From Burkholderiaceae bacterium (lineage in GTDB: Bacteria; Pseudomonadota; Gammaproteobacteria; Burkholderiales; Burkholderiaceae_F), in assembly GCA_022843955.1 (NCBI GenBank), contig JALHMQ010000006.1, positions 124,001-188,000 on the forward strand: a DNA stretch of 64,000 nt, in the 5' to 3' direction. Positions within the stretch are counted from its first letter, which is position 1. Each line of letters begins with the position of its first letter. The notes beneath the pieces were generated by a model, which saw only the letters and a list, made by a program, of their open reading frames with translations, ran no database searches and had not been told where the DNA came from. A program made the translations under genes and the position numbers. Shown piece by piece: positions 8,430-17,526 of the stretch.

Positions 8430-9617
8430 ATGCGCTACGAAGTGACGGCCCTGTCGGGCTCCGCGCAACTGATTCGGCTCGATGTCGATGCGGGCGACGC
8501 TGCGCATGCGCAGCGCGAAACGCACGAGCGTGGCTACCGCGTGATCTCCGTGCGCGCCGTCAATGCCTGGCCGCGCTGGTCGGGCCGCGCTGCGCGCTTT
8601 CCGCTGTTGCCGTTTGCCCAGGAACTGTGCGCGCTGCTGGCGGCAGGACTCGGCTTGGTCGAATCGATCCAGACGCTGGCCGACAAGGAAGAGCGGCCCG
8701 CCGTCCGCCGTGTGCTGCACGACGTCGTGCAGACAGTGTCGGCCGGCGAGCCGCTGTCGGCCGCGCTGCGTGCGCATGCCACCTCATTCCCACCGTTGTT
8801 CGTGGCGACCGTGCGCGCCGCCGAGCGCACCGGCGACCTGCCGGAGGCGCTGGCGCGCTTCGTCGCCTACCGCACGCAGATCGATGAGGTACGCAAGAAG
8901 ATCGTCGGCGCGCTGATCTACCCGGTGCTGCTTCTCGCGGTCGGTACCCTGGTCACGCTCTTTCTGCTGGCCTACGTGGTGCCTCGCTTCGCGGCGGTGT
9001 ACGAGGATGCCGGGCACGATCTGCCGTTCCTGTCGGAACTGCTGCTTGTCTGGGGCCGGTTCTTCGAGGCCCACTGGTCGATCGTCCTCGGCGCGCTGGT
9101 GCTTGGTGTGGCCGGCGGGGCGCTCGCGTTGCATCGTTCGTCGCTCGGGCCGGCCTTGACGGCTGCTATCTGGCGCATCCCGGCGGTCGGTGATCGTCTA
9201 CGCGTGTACCAGCTGGCACGCCTGTATCGCACGCTCGGCATGCTGCTGCAAAGCGGCTTGCCGATCGTGGCCGCGCTCAAGCAGAGCAGCGACATGTTGC
9301 CGCCCCAACTGCAGCCGCGACTGGCACTGGCGATCGAGTCGGTGGGTACGGGTCAGCTGATCTCTGCCGCGATGCATGACCATGGCCTGACCACTCCGGT
9401 GGCGCTGCGGATGCTGCGCGTGGGCGAGCGGTCGGGTCGGATGAGCGAGCTGATGGGACGCATCGCCACCTTTCATGAAGACGAGATGGCGCGCGCCGTC
9501 GAGTGGTTCACGCGCCTGTTCGAGCCGATCCTGATGCTTGCGATCGGCGCGGTGATCGGGCTGATCGTGTTGATGATGTACGTGCCGGTGTTCGATCTGG
9601 CCGGGACCCTGCAGTGA
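8430..9617 (+). CDS. gspF: Type II secretion inner-membrane platform protein GspF
   Basis: A 395-residue polytopic protein with two T2SSF domains. The first reads FPLLPFAQELCALLAAGLGL and EPLSAALRAHATSFPPLF; the second reads YQLARLYRTLGMLLQSGLPI and ALRMLRVGERSGRMSELMGR. Hydrophobic segments follow each domain (VGTLVTLFLLAYVVPRF; the terminal ILMLAIGAVIGLIVLMMYVP). It links the assembly ATPase to the pseudopilus base. Length and architecture are normal for GspF/PilC. Its stop overlaps the GTG start of gspE (GTGA). Confidence 0.93.
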   Translation: MRYEVTALSGSAQLIRLDVDAGDAAHAQRETHERGYRVISVRAVNAWPRWSGRAARFPLLPFAQELCALLAAGLGLVESIQTLADKEERPAVRRVLHDVVQTVSAGEPLSAALRAHATSFPPLFVATVRAAERTGDLPEALARFVAYRTQIDEVRKKIVGALIYPVLLLAVGTLVTLFLLAYVVPRFAAVYEDAGHDLPFLSELLLVWGRFFEAHWSIVLGALVLGVAGGALALHRSSLGPALTAAIWRIPAVGDRLRVYQLARLYRTLGMLLQSGLPIVAALKQSSDMLPPQLQPRLALAIESVGTGQLISAAMHDHGLTTPVALRMLRVGERSGRMSELMGRIATFHEDEMARAVEWFTRLFEPILMLAIGAVIGLIVLMMYVPVFDLAGTLQ

Positions 9618-11299
9618 ACGCGCCGGACGCGCCGCTCGTGCTCGATGCCGACGCCCTGCGATCCGCACGCGCCCAGGCTGCGGGCACCGGCCGCGACACC
9701 TTCGAGCTGCTGCAGGAGTCCGCTGCGCTGCCGCCGCGCGAATTCACGGCGCAACTGGGCCGGCTGCTGCACTTCCCGGTATTCACCAACGAACAGTTGG
9801 CGGAGCTGGTTCCCGACTTCGAGCTGCTGCCGTTCGCGGAAGCGGCGCGCCATCGCGTCGCCGCCGGCCGCACCGCCGGTGAGGATCTGGTGGTGGTATG
9901 CGCTGATCCTCTGGCGCCAGGCCTGATCGACTGGGCTGAGGCGCGCATCGCGCTGCCCTTCACGTGGACCCTCGCCCACCGCGACGACCTCGCCGTGTAC
10001 TTGGCGCGTCAGGAAGACGCGCTGCGCGCGATCGACGCCGCACTGGCGCCCTCGCACGCGGCTGCCGCGCAGACCAAGCTCGCGGACCTGTCGCTCACCT
10101 CGATCAGCGAGGACACCAACCCGACCGTCCGGCTGGTGAACTCCACGCTGTATGACGCGCTGAAGGCCGGCGCGAGCGACATCCACCTCGAGTCGCGCGT
10201 CGACGGGCTCGAGATCAAGTACCGCATCGACGGCGTGATCTCCAGCGTCGGCACCGTGCCGGGGCGCGAAGCAGCCCAGCAGGTCATTTCACGCGTCAAG
10301 GTCATGTCCGAACTCGACATCGCCGAGACGCGCGTGCCGCAGGACGGTCGTCTGAAGGTCGCCCTGCGCGGGCGCGAGGTCGACCTGCGCGTGTCGATCA
10401 TGCCGAGCATCTTCGGCGAGGACGCGGTGCTGCGGATTCTCGACAAGCAGTCGCTCGCAGACCAGGCCGCCGGCCTGAACCTCGCCCAGCTCGGCTTCGA
10501 CGAGACCATCATCCGCGACGTGCGGCGGCTGTCGCGCGAGCCCTACGGCATGCTGCTGGTCACCGGCCCCACCGGCAGTGGCAAGACCACCACCCTGTAT
10601 GCGGCGATCACCGAGATCAACCGCGGCCAGGACAAGATCATCACCATCGAAGACCCGGTCGAGTACCAGCTGGCCGGCGTGCTGCAGATTCCGGTCAATG
10701 AAAAAAAGGGCCTGACGTTCGCGCGCGGCCTGCGCTCGATACTGCGTCACGATCCGGACAAGATCATGGTGGGCGAGATCCGCGACCCGGAGACGGCGCA
10801 GATCGGCGTGCAGGCGGCACTCACCGGCCACCTGGTGTTGACCACGGTGCACGCCAACAACGTGTTCGACGTGATCGGCCGCTTCACCCACATGAACGTC
10901 GATCCGTACAGCCTGACCTCGGCGCTGAACGGCGTGCTGGCGCAGCGACTGGTGCGCATCAACTGCCCAGAATGCACGGCGCCGGTCCGGCCGGACAACG
11001 CACTGCTGGCCGATTCCGGGCTCACGCGCCAGCAGGTCGCCGGCTACAAGTTCCGTCGCGGCTGCGGCTGCGGCGTGTGCCGCGGAACCGGCTACAAGGG
11101 CCGCAAGGCGGTCGGCGAACTGCTGCGCATGACGCCCGAGATTGCCGAGCTGATCGTGGCGCGCGCCCCCGCCCGAGCCCTGCGCGAGGCGGCCGCCAAA
11201 GCGGGCACGCGCCTGCTGCGCCAGGCAGCGCTGGACCTGGTGAAACGCGGCGAAACCACTTTACAAGAGGTCAATCGTGTCGTGGCTGTGGCGGGATGA
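9614..11299 (+). CDS. gspE: Type II secretion assembly ATPase GspE
   Basis: A 561-residue protein with a GTG start at 9614 overlapping the gspF stop codon. The N-terminal T2SSE domain (about 1-150) precedes a RecA-like ATPase. Walker A is GPTGSGKTT near 318-326, the Asp box is ITIEDPVEYQL, and Walker B is IMVGEIRDPETAQIG near 384-398. The GspE tetracysteine zinc motif is present (CPEC near 452, then CGCGVC near 485). It hydrolyses ATP at the cytoplasmic face to drive pseudopilus extension. An in-frame extension back to 9503 lies inside gspF and is not real coding sequence. Confidence 0.94.
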   Translation: MNAPDAPLVLDADALRSARAQAAGTGRDTFELLQESAALPPREFTAQLGRLLHFPVFTNEQLAELVPDFELLPFAEAARHRVAAGRTAGEDLVVVCADPLAPGLIDWAEARIALPFTWTLAHRDDLAVYLARQEDALRAIDAALAPSHAAAAQTKLADLSLTSISEDTNPTVRLVNSTLYDALKAGASDIHLESRVDGLEIKYRIDGVISSVGTVPGREAAQQVISRVKVMSELDIAETRVPQDGRLKVALRGREVDLRVSIMPSIFGEDAVLRILDKQSLADQAAGLNLAQLGFDETIIRDVRRLSREPYGMLLVTGPTGSGKTTTLYAAITEINRGQDKIITIEDPVEYQLAGVLQIPVNEKKGLTFARGLRSILRHDPDKIMVGEIRDPETAQIGVQAALTGHLVLTTVHANNVFDVIGRFTHMNVDPYSLTSALNGVLAQRLVRINCPECTAPVRPDNALLADSGLTRQQVAGYKFRRGCGCGVCRGTGYKGRKAVGELLRMTPEIAELIVARAPARALREAAAKAGTRLLRQAALDLVKRGETTLQEVNRVVAVAG

Positions 11300-12074
11300 A
11301 CTGCGGGTGCTGCTGACCCCTCGCCGCGTGCTGCTGCAGTGTCGTGCGCGCGGTGCGCGGCCACGGGTGGTCGAGCGGCGAGCCATTGACGTCGACGGCG
11401 GCAACGGCTTCGATTGGGCCGCCGCGGTGGAGGCGATGGCCGCCCTGCTCAGCGCCCGGCCGCGGCGCGCGGCCGACGTCGTGGTGATCCTGTCGAATCA
11501 CTTCGTGCGCTACACCCTGGTGCCGGCCAGCGACCTGCTGGTCACGCACGACGACGAGGTCCGCTTCGCGCAGCAGGACTTTGCCCGCGTCTACGGCCCG
11601 GCGGCCGAGCGCTGGCAGGTCAGCGTCAGCGCCGACGGCCCCGGCGCACCCCTGCTGGCCAGCGGCGTGGCAACCGACCTGATCGATGCGCTGCGCGCCG
11701 CGTTGCGCGCGCACGATCTGCGGCCGCGCTCGCTGCAGCCTGCCCTGATGGCGGCGTTCAACGCCGCGCGCGGCGCCCTGCCCGCCGGTGCCGCCCGCCT
11801 CATCTGCAGCGAGCCCGGCATGGCAGTAAGTGCGCTGCTGGCCCCCGGCTGGCGTCGCATTCGCAGCCAGCGCATCGCAGACGGCACCGATCTCGAGCGC
11901 ATCGTTCAGTACGAGCGCGCGCTCGACGACGCGCCGCTCGCGCCGGAAACGGTCTGCGTGATGCCGCTGCTCGCCGAGTCGCTGCCGGCCGCGCTGGCCG
12001 ACGGTACCGCGCTGCGCATCCTGCCTGCGTTGTGGGCGGCGCCGGAAGTCGGCGCCACCGAGCAGGCCGCATGA
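11277..12074 (+). CDS. PilM/GspL-like actin-fold cytoplasmic protein
   Basis: A 265-residue protein with a GTG start at 11277 that overlaps the gspE end by 23 bases, preceded by an AAGAGG ribosome site. The position after gspE, and the segments VVVILSNHFVRYTLVPASDL, RSLQPALMAAFNAARGAL and RLICSEPGMAVSALL, resemble the divergent actin-like fold of PilM, MshI or the cytoplasmic half of GspL. It has no transmembrane segment; the membrane part appears to be the separate next gene, as in type IV pilus PilM/PilN. It likely couples GspE to the inner-membrane complex. Identification rests partly on gene order. Confidence 0.65.
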   Translation: MSWLWRDELRVLLTPRRVLLQCRARGARPRVVERRAIDVDGGNGFDWAAAVEAMAALLSARPRRAADVVVILSNHFVRYTLVPASDLLVTHDDEVRFAQQDFARVYGPAAERWQVSVSADGPGAPLLASGVATDLIDALRAALRAHDLRPRSLQPALMAAFNAARGALPAGAARLICSEPGMAVSALLAPGWRRIRSQRIADGTDLERIVQYERALDDAPLAPETVCVMPLLAESLPAALADGTALRILPALWAAPEVGATEQAA

Positions 12075-12604
12075 TGCGCCGCGCCCTGCAGCTCGATCAC
12101 TTCGCGCCGCCGCGGCGCGTTTCGCTTGCGGGGGTCGCCGTGCTCGGTGTGGCGGTCGCCGTCGCTGCCCTGCTGGCAGTGTGGCAGCAGCACCTGGTCG
12201 ACCAGATCGAGCTGCTCGAGCTGCAGCAGGCGCAACTGGCGCCTCGCCGGCCGGTGGCCGTGCGCCCGCCGATCGAGCCGGGCCGGCTCGACGACGCCGC
12301 GCGCCGTGCGCAGATGGTCTCGCTCGAGCTGCGCCTGCCCTGGCTGCAACTGTTCGATGCCGTCGAATCGGCCGCCGATCCGCGTGCGATCGCGCTGTTG
12401 GCGATCGAGCCCGACGCACGCCGCTCGGCACTGCGCATCAGCGGCGAGGCGCGCAGCAAGAAAGCCATGCTCGACTACATGCAACGGCTGGGCGATCAGA
12501 CGCCGATGGTGCGTGCCGTGCTCGAGTCGCATCAGGAGCGCGCGATCGGCGGCGTCGCACCGGTGCAGTTCGTGTTGACGGCAACCTGGGAACAAGCCAG
12601 ATGA
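12071..12604 (+). CDS. PilN-like inner-membrane assembly protein
   Basis: A 177-residue bitopic protein with an ATG at 12071 overlapping the previous stop (ATGATG). A short cytoplasmic start is followed by one membrane segment (LAGVAVLGVAVAVAALLAVW, about 17-37), a coiled-coil heptad region (HLVDQIELLELQQAQLA) and a periplasmic ferredoxin-like region. This is the PilN or GspL C-terminal layout. It sits between the PilM-like and PilO-like genes, all with overlapping codons, so translation is probably coupled. Confidence 0.65.
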   Translation: MMRRALQLDHFAPPRRVSLAGVAVLGVAVAVAALLAVWQQHLVDQIELLELQQAQLAPRRPVAVRPPIEPGRLDDAARRAQMVSLELRLPWLQLFDAVESAADPRAIALLAIEPDARRSALRISGEARSKKAMLDYMQRLGDQTPMVRAVLESHQERAIGGVAPVQFVLTATWEQAR

Positions 12605-13242
12605 AGCGGCCGGGACTGGCCTTCGATGCGGGCGCCGTCCGCCGCCGATTGCGGCGCTGGGCCGATCGGATCGGGCCGGTCGGCCTGATCGGGGTGGCGA
12701 TCCTGGCCACTTGCACCGGCTACATCGCCGGCTCGATCGCACCGCAGCGCGCGCAAATGCACGTGCTGCGCGCCGAGCTGGAAGCACTGCCCGGTGCGCG
12801 TCCGGCACGTAACGCGGCGAGCGATGCCGGCACCCAGCTGCTGCAGTTCGCGGCGACGTTTCCTCAGGAGCGCGACCTGGCGGACCTGCTGGGTCGCCTG
12901 TACGCGGTGGGCGAGCGAGAGGGCGTGCGCCTGAGCGCGGGCGAGTACCGATTGGTCGAGGCTGACGCCCTGGGCATGGTCCAGTACAAGATCGCGCTGC
13001 CGGTGGTGGCGTCGTACCCGGCCATGCGCAGGTTCGTGGCCGCCGCGCTGAGCGAGATCCCGGCGGCCGCGATCACCCAGATCAACATGCAGCGTGAGCG
13101 CATCGGGCAGGGACAGCTCGAGGCCCGCATCGAGATGACGCTTTACCTGCGGGCCGGTCGCACGCTCAGCGCGGGCACTGCGCAGACGCCGGCCGATGTG
13201 TCGCGTGCACCGCAGATCGGCCCGCTCGAGGTCAGCCGATGA
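12601..13242 (+). CDS. PilO/GspM-like inner-membrane protein
   Basis: A 213-residue protein starting at ATG 12601 in an ATGA overlap. One N-terminal membrane helix (IGPVGLIGVAILATCTGYIA) is followed by a periplasmic coiled-coil and a domain with YRLVEADALGMVQYKIALPV and YPAMRRFVAAALSEIPAAAI, typical of the PilO/GspM ferredoxin-like fold. It would pair with the PilN-like protein to form the periplasmic linker of the secretion platform. It overlaps the next gene by 4 bases. Confidence 0.65.
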   Translation: MKRPGLAFDAGAVRRRLRRWADRIGPVGLIGVAILATCTGYIAGSIAPQRAQMHVLRAELEALPGARPARNAASDAGTQLLQFAATFPQERDLADLLGRLYAVGEREGVRLSAGEYRLVEADALGMVQYKIALPVVASYPAMRRFVAAALSEIPAAAITQINMQRERIGQGQLEARIEMTLYLRAGRTLSAGTAQTPADVSRAPQIGPLEVSR

Positions 13243-13742
13243 AGCGCAGCGGTCTGCACGTGGCGTCTCGCGGCGCGTTCGCCGCCCTTTTCTTCGCATG
13301 CGTGACGGCACTGCCGGTGCAGGCTCAGGCGCCCGCCAAGCCGCTGGCCTCGGTGGCGCCGCGCGACGCCCGCGTGGAGCAGGCGCAGGCCGACGTGGCG
13401 CGCAAGCCGGCGGTCGCGCCCAGACGTGACGTCTTCGCGCCGCACAGCTGGCTGCCGCCGCCGGCGCCGCCGCCGAAGCCGGTGCCGCCGGTGGAAATCC
13501 AGGGTCCGCCGGCACCACCACCGCCGCCGCCACTGACCTTCGCCTATCTCGGGCAGCTCGATGTGCAGGGCGAACCGACCGTTTACTACCTGGCACAGGG
13601 AGAGCGCGTGCTGCTGGTGAAGATCGGCGACACCATCGACGGCGTGTATCGCTTGCTGGCACAGGAGGGGGCGCAGCTTGCGCTGGTCTACCTGCCGCTG
13701 AACGCCAAGCAGCTTCTGCCTTTGAACCGGCCGCAATCATGA
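13239..13742 (+). CDS. PilP/GspC-like periplasmic protein with proline-rich linker
   Basis: A 167-residue protein with an N-terminal hydrophobic signal (about 10-30, ending PVQAQA). An Ala/Arg-rich stretch follows, then a strongly proline-rich linker (about 75-105, PPPAPPPKPVPPVE, then APPPPPPPL) and a small beta-rich domain (FAYLGQLDVQGEPTVYYLAQ, VLLVKIGDTIDGVYRLL). The last part resembles the HR domain of GspC or PilP, which binds the secretin. There is no PDZ domain. Gene order just before the secretin supports this role. Confidence 0.6.
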   Translation: MKRSGLHVASRGAFAALFFACVTALPVQAQAPAKPLASVAPRDARVEQAQADVARKPAVAPRRDVFAPHSWLPPPAPPPKPVPPVEIQGPPAPPPPPPLTFAYLGQLDVQGEPTVYYLAQGERVLLVKIGDTIDGVYRLLAQEGAQLALVYLPLNAKQLLPLNRPQS

Positions 13743-16042
13743 ATCGACCCACGCTCCGCCCCCTGGCCCTGAACTTCCTGGCGATAGCCGTTGCCTTGGC
13801 GGCCGGTTGCGCCAACCAGAAGGCGCTGGACGATGGACGATGGCTGATCGCCGAGGGCCAGTACGAGCAAGGCCTCGCCAAGCTCGAGAAGGTCGTGAAG
13901 GCCGAACCGACCAACGCCGAGTACCGCGCCCAGTACCTGATCCAGCGCGACCTGGCTGTCGAGCGCCTGCTCAAGGCCGGCGACGGCATGCGCGCCGCCG
14001 GCAGCCTCGACGACGCGCAGGTCACCTACGAGCGCGCGCTTGCCCTCGGCGGCGACGCCGGTTCAGTCAGGTCACGACTGAACAATGTGCAGCGTGACCG
14101 CCGTCACCGCGATCTGCTGGAGCAGGCCAACGGCAGCTTCAAGAAAGGCGACCGCGACGGCGCCAGCGACATCGTGCGCACGATCCTGGTGGAGAACCCG
14201 GGTCAACGCGACGCCCAGGCGCTGATGCGTCGCATCGAGGAGGAGCGCCAGAAGGAGGGACTGGTCGTACCCGCCATGCGATCGCGCCTGACCAAGCCGG
14301 TGTCGCTGCAGTTCCGCGAGGCGCCGGTGAGGCAGGTGTTCGACGCCCTGGCGCGCTCGACCGGCATCAACTTCGTGTTCGATCGCGAGGTGCGGTCCGA
14401 CGCCCGCGCCACCATCTACGTGACCAACGTCGCGGTCGAGGACGCGATCGACCTGATCCTGTTGCCGGCGCAACTCGAGAAGAAGGTGCTGTCCGAGAAC
14501 AGCGTGCTGATCTATCCGAACACGCCCGCCAAGCAGCGCGAGTACCAGGACCTCGTGATCAAGACCTTCTACCTTGCCAACGCCGATGTGAAGGTGGTGC
14601 TGGGGCTTATCAAGACGATGCTCAAGACCAAGGACATCCACATTGACGAGAAGCTGAACATGCTGGTGATGCGCGACACGCCGGACGCCATCCGCCTGGC
14701 GGAGAAGCTGGTGGCCGCGCAGGACATTGCCGAGCCCGAGGTGGTGCTCGAAGTCGCGGTGCTGGAGATCTCGCGCACGCGCCTGACCGAACTCGGCGTG
14801 CGCTGGCCGGACAGCCTGAACCTGACGCTGCTCGATCCGAGCGGTGCGGCGCCGCTGCTGCTGAACGAACTGCGCAACATCAACAGCGGCAACATCGCAG
14901 TCGGCCCGACACCGAGCGTGTCGATCAGCGCACGGGCTGCGCGCGGCGACACCAATTTGCTCGCCAATCCACGCATCCGGGTCAAGAACCGTGAGCGCGC
15001 CCGCATCCTGGTGGGCGATCGCCTGCCCGTGATCTCGGCGATCGTCACCCCCTCCACCGGCACGCCGGTGACGACCGAGTCGGTGTCGTACCTGGACGTC
15101 GGCCTGAAGCTCGAGGTCGAGCCGACCGTCTTCCTCGAGGACGACGTCGCCATCAAGGTGGCGCTGGAAGTCAGCAACGCGAGCAACCGCCGCACGACGC
15201 AAAATGGCACCACCGTCTATGACATCGGCACGCGCAACGCCAACACCACGCTGCGCCTGAAGAACGGCGAGACGCAGGTGCTGATGGGCCTGATCCGCGA
15301 CGACGATCGGCGTGCCTCGTCCGGGCTGCCGGGGCTGGGTGCCATGCCGGTGCTCGGCCGACTGTTTGCCAATCACCTGGACGACAGCCAGAAATCCGAG
15401 ATCGTGCTGTCGATCACGCCACGCGTGGTGCGCAATGTCGAGCGCGCCGACGTCGCGGTCGCCGAGTTCTGGTCCGGCACCGAGGCCGCCCTTCGCTCGC
15501 AACCGATCTTGCTCAAGCCCTCCAGCGCAGCCGTGGCCGGCAACAACGAGGCGGCAGCCAAGATCGCGGCGGCGCCGCCGGCCGGCGCGCCACCTGCCGA
15601 TCCGGCCGCCCCGGCACCGCCGAGCGAGGTGACGCTGCGCTGGTCCGGGCCGGATCGCGCCCGAGTCGGCACCGAGGTTGTGGTCGACCTGGTGGGCACG
15701 CTCAAGCGCCCGCTCACCAGCGCCACGCTGCAATTCAGCTATGACGCCAAGGCGTTCCAGGTGCTCGGCGTCGACGAAGGCGACCTGCTGCGCACCGGGC
15801 AGGCCAGCACGCTGCTCAACCACAAGGTCGACGCCGCCGCCGGCAAGGTCATGGTCAGCATTGCCCGCAGCGGACAGCCCCTGATCGGCGAAGGCCCGCT
15901 GGTGAGACTGCGGCTCAAGCCGATCGCGCCAGCTGCCAAGGCCGAGTTCCAGGTGGTGCTCTCGTCGCCCGTCGGCATCGCCGGCATGCGCCTGACCGCC
16001 ACGCCCAGCGCGCCGCTGGCGATGAACGTCACGAAGGACTAG
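13739..16042 (+). CDS. gspD: GspD/PulD-type secretin lipoprotein with C-terminal cohesin-like domain
   Basis: A 767-residue outer-membrane secretin. A lipobox ends at Cys24 (ALAAGC). TPR-like helices cover about 28-175. A short secretin N-domain region follows ([20 protein letters not shown]), then a second N-domain ([20 protein letters not shown]). The secretin core covers about 330-565 ([78 protein letters not shown]). After an Ala/Pro linker (about 600-628), a domain at about 630-767 ([57 protein letters not shown]) has cohesin-like features. Canonical GspD lacks TPRs and cohesin and is not usually a lipoprotein; this variant typifies atypical systems. Confidence 0.88.
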   Translation: MNRPTLRPLALNFLAIAVALAAGCANQKALDDGRWLIAEGQYEQGLAKLEKVVKAEPTNAEYRAQYLIQRDLAVERLLKAGDGMRAAGSLDDAQVTYERALALGGDAGSVRSRLNNVQRDRRHRDLLEQANGSFKKGDRDGASDIVRTILVENPGQRDAQALMRRIEEERQKEGLVVPAMRSRLTKPVSLQFREAPVRQVFDALARSTGINFVFDREVRSDARATIYVTNVAVEDAIDLILLPAQLEKKVLSENSVLIYPNTPAKQREYQDLVIKTFYLANADVKVVLGLIKTMLKTKDIHIDEKLNMLVMRDTPDAIRLAEKLVAAQDIAEPEVVLEVAVLEISRTRLTELGVRWPDSLNLTLLDPSGAAPLLLNELRNINSGNIAVGPTPSVSISARAARGDTNLLANPRIRVKNRERARILVGDRLPVISAIVTPSTGTPVTTESVSYLDVGLKLEVEPTVFLEDDVAIKVALEVSNASNRRTTQNGTTVYDIGTRNANTTLRLKNGETQVLMGLIRDDDRRASSGLPGLGAMPVLGRLFANHLDDSQKSEIVLSITPRVVRNVERADVAVAEFWSGTEAALRSQPILLKPSSAAVAGNNEAAAKIAAAPPAGAPPADPAAPAPPSEVTLRWSGPDRARVGTEVVVDLVGTLKRPLTSATLQFSYDAKAFQVLGVDEGDLLRTGQASTLLNHKVDAAAGKVMVSIARSGQPLIGEGPLVRLRLKPIAPAAKAEFQVVLSSPVGIAGMRLTATPSAPLAMNVTKD

Positions 16043-16044
16043 GC

Positions 16045-16518
16045 ATGCGGCGAACGCGCGGCTTCACGCTGATCGAACTCGTCATCACGCTGGCGATCAT
16101 GGGCTTGCTGGCGTCGGTTGCCGTGCCGATCGCGCAACTGACGGTGCAGCGCGCCAAGGAACAGGAGCTGCGGCGCAGCCTGTGGCAGATCCGCGAGGGA
16201 ATCGATGCCTACAAGCGCGCCTTCGACGAGGGCCGCATCCAGCGCAAGGTCAACGCCACCGGCTATCCGCCGTCCCTCGAGGTGCTGGTAGACGGTGTGG
16301 AGGATGCGCGCAGCCCGGACAAGCGACGCATCTTCTTCCTGCGCCGCCTGCCGCGTGACCCACTGCATCCGGATGCGCGACTGCCGGCCGCCGAGACCTG
16401 GGGCCTGCGCAGCTACGCCAGCACCGCCAACGAGCCCAAGGAAGGCGACGACGTGTTCGATGTGTACTCGCGCATCGAAGGCACTGGCCTGAACGGCGTT
16501 ACCTTCCGCCAATGGTGA
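16045..16518 (+). CDS. Type II secretion pseudopilin (GspG-like)
   Basis: A 157-residue pseudopilin starting at ATG 16045, two bases after the secretin stop. The prepilin motif [20 protein letters not shown] is almost at the N-terminus, with the cleavage Gly, Phe+1 and Glu+5. The body has the GspG-like segments [20 protein letters not shown] and PRDPLHPD, and it ends near [11 protein letters not shown]. It is likely a minor or alternative pseudopilin. The end abuts the next pseudopilin gene. Confidence 0.85.
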   Translation: MRRTRGFTLIELVITLAIMGLLASVAVPIAQLTVQRAKEQELRRSLWQIREGIDAYKRAFDEGRIQRKVNATGYPPSLEVLVDGVEDARSPDKRRIFFLRRLPRDPLHPDARLPAAETWGLRSYASTANEPKEGDDVFDVYSRIEGTGLNGVTFRQW

Positions 16519-16519
16519 G

Positions 16520-16954
16520 GTGACGCCTGTGACGAGACAGCCGATGCAGCCCCAGAGGCCAGGCCGGATCGACGCGGCGCGGGCTTCGCTGCACGCGCGC
16601 GGCTTCACGCTGATCGAGCTGATCGTCGTGATGACGATCGTTGCGCTGCTGGTGACGATTGCGATGCCGCGCTACTTCACGCACCTGGATCGCTCCAAGG
16701 AAACCGTGCTGAAGGCGGATCTGGCGGTGATGCGCGACGCGCTCGACAAGTTTCACGGTGACCAGGGGCGCTATCCCGACAGCCTGGACGAGTTGGTCAA
16801 GCGCCGCTACCTGCGCGCCGTGCCGGTCGACCCGTTGACCGAAAGCGCGACCACCTGGGTCGCGCTGAACGATCCGGCGCGCGGCGGGCTGTATGACGTC
16901 CGCAGCGGTGCGCCCGGGGCCGACGCCAGCGGTGTCGCCTTCGCCGACTGGTGA
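16520..16954 (+). CDS. Type II secretion pseudopilin (GspG-like)
   Basis: A pseudopilin of about 144 residues. The start is uncertain: GTG 16520, GTG 16529 or ATG 16544 are in frame. The motif [20 protein letters not shown] has the normal Gly, Phe+1 and Glu+5. GspG-type segments follow (LKADLAVMRDALDKFHGDQG, RYPDSLDELVKRRYLRAVPV, VDPLT). It belongs to the same transcription unit as the secretin and the neighbouring pseudopilins, giving the locus four pseudopilin-like genes. Confidence 0.85.
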   Translation: MTPVTRQPMQPQRPGRIDAARASLHARGFTLIELIVVMTIVALLVTIAMPRYFTHLDRSKETVLKADLAVMRDALDKFHGDQGRYPDSLDELVKRRYLRAVPVDPLTESATTWVALNDPARGGLYDVRSGAPGADASGVAFADW

Positions 16955-16961
16955 CGACGCC

Positions 16962-17459
16962 ATGCGGGGGCCCACCTTGCGCGCGCAGGCCGGCTTCGGC
17001 TACTTCAGCGTGATCCTCGCGGTCGCTGTCTTCGGCGTCGCGCTGGCCGGCATCGGTGAGTTGTGGAGCACGCAGGCGCAGCGCGAGCGCGAGGCCGAGC
17101 TGCTGCGCGTGGGCAGCGAAATTCGGCGCGCCATTGTCAGCTACCACGCCAGCACGCGCGCCGGCACGCCGTCGTTCCCGCGCAGCCTTGACGATCTGCT
17201 CGAAGACCAGCGCGGCCCGCAGGTGCGCCGGCATCTGCGCAAGCTGTACGTCGATCCGATGACGCGTTCGTCCGAGTGGGGGCTGGTCAAGCTGCCGGAT
17301 GGCCGCATCCGCGGCGTCTTCAGCCGTTCGACGCAGGCGCCGCTGAAGTCGGCACGCTTCCCGGCCGGCCTAGAGACGTTCGAAGAGGCAAAGACCTACG
17401 CAGACTGGCAGTTCGACTACACGCCGCGCACCGCACTACCGGGCGCAGCGCGGCGGTGA
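16962..17459 (+). CDS. Pseudopilin-like protein lacking the conserved Glu+5
   Basis: A 165-residue protein from ATG 16962. The N-terminus (RAQAGFGYFSVILAVAVFGV) has a prepilin-like Gly-Phe and a hydrophobic helix, but position +5 is Ser instead of Glu. After the helix it continues with GELWSTQAQREREAELLRVG, IRRAIVSYHAST and LRKLYVDPMTRSSEWGLVKL, similar to other GspG/H-type proteins. Loss of Glu+5 is known for the tip pseudopilin GspK; this protein is shorter than GspK. It is probably a minor, tip-associated subunit and the last gene of the secretion operon. Confidence 0.7.
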   Translation: MRGPTLRAQAGFGYFSVILAVAVFGVALAGIGELWSTQAQREREAELLRVGSEIRRAIVSYHASTRAGTPSFPRSLDDLLEDQRGPQVRRHLRKLYVDPMTRSSEWGLVKLPDGRIRGVFSRSTQAPLKSARFPAGLETFEEAKTYADWQFDYTPRTALPGAARR

Positions 17460-17526
17460 CCGGTCCGCAGGTCGGACCGCGGTCACCACGCCGCCCTCTT
17501 CCCGCGTGATCGATAAGATGCGACGC

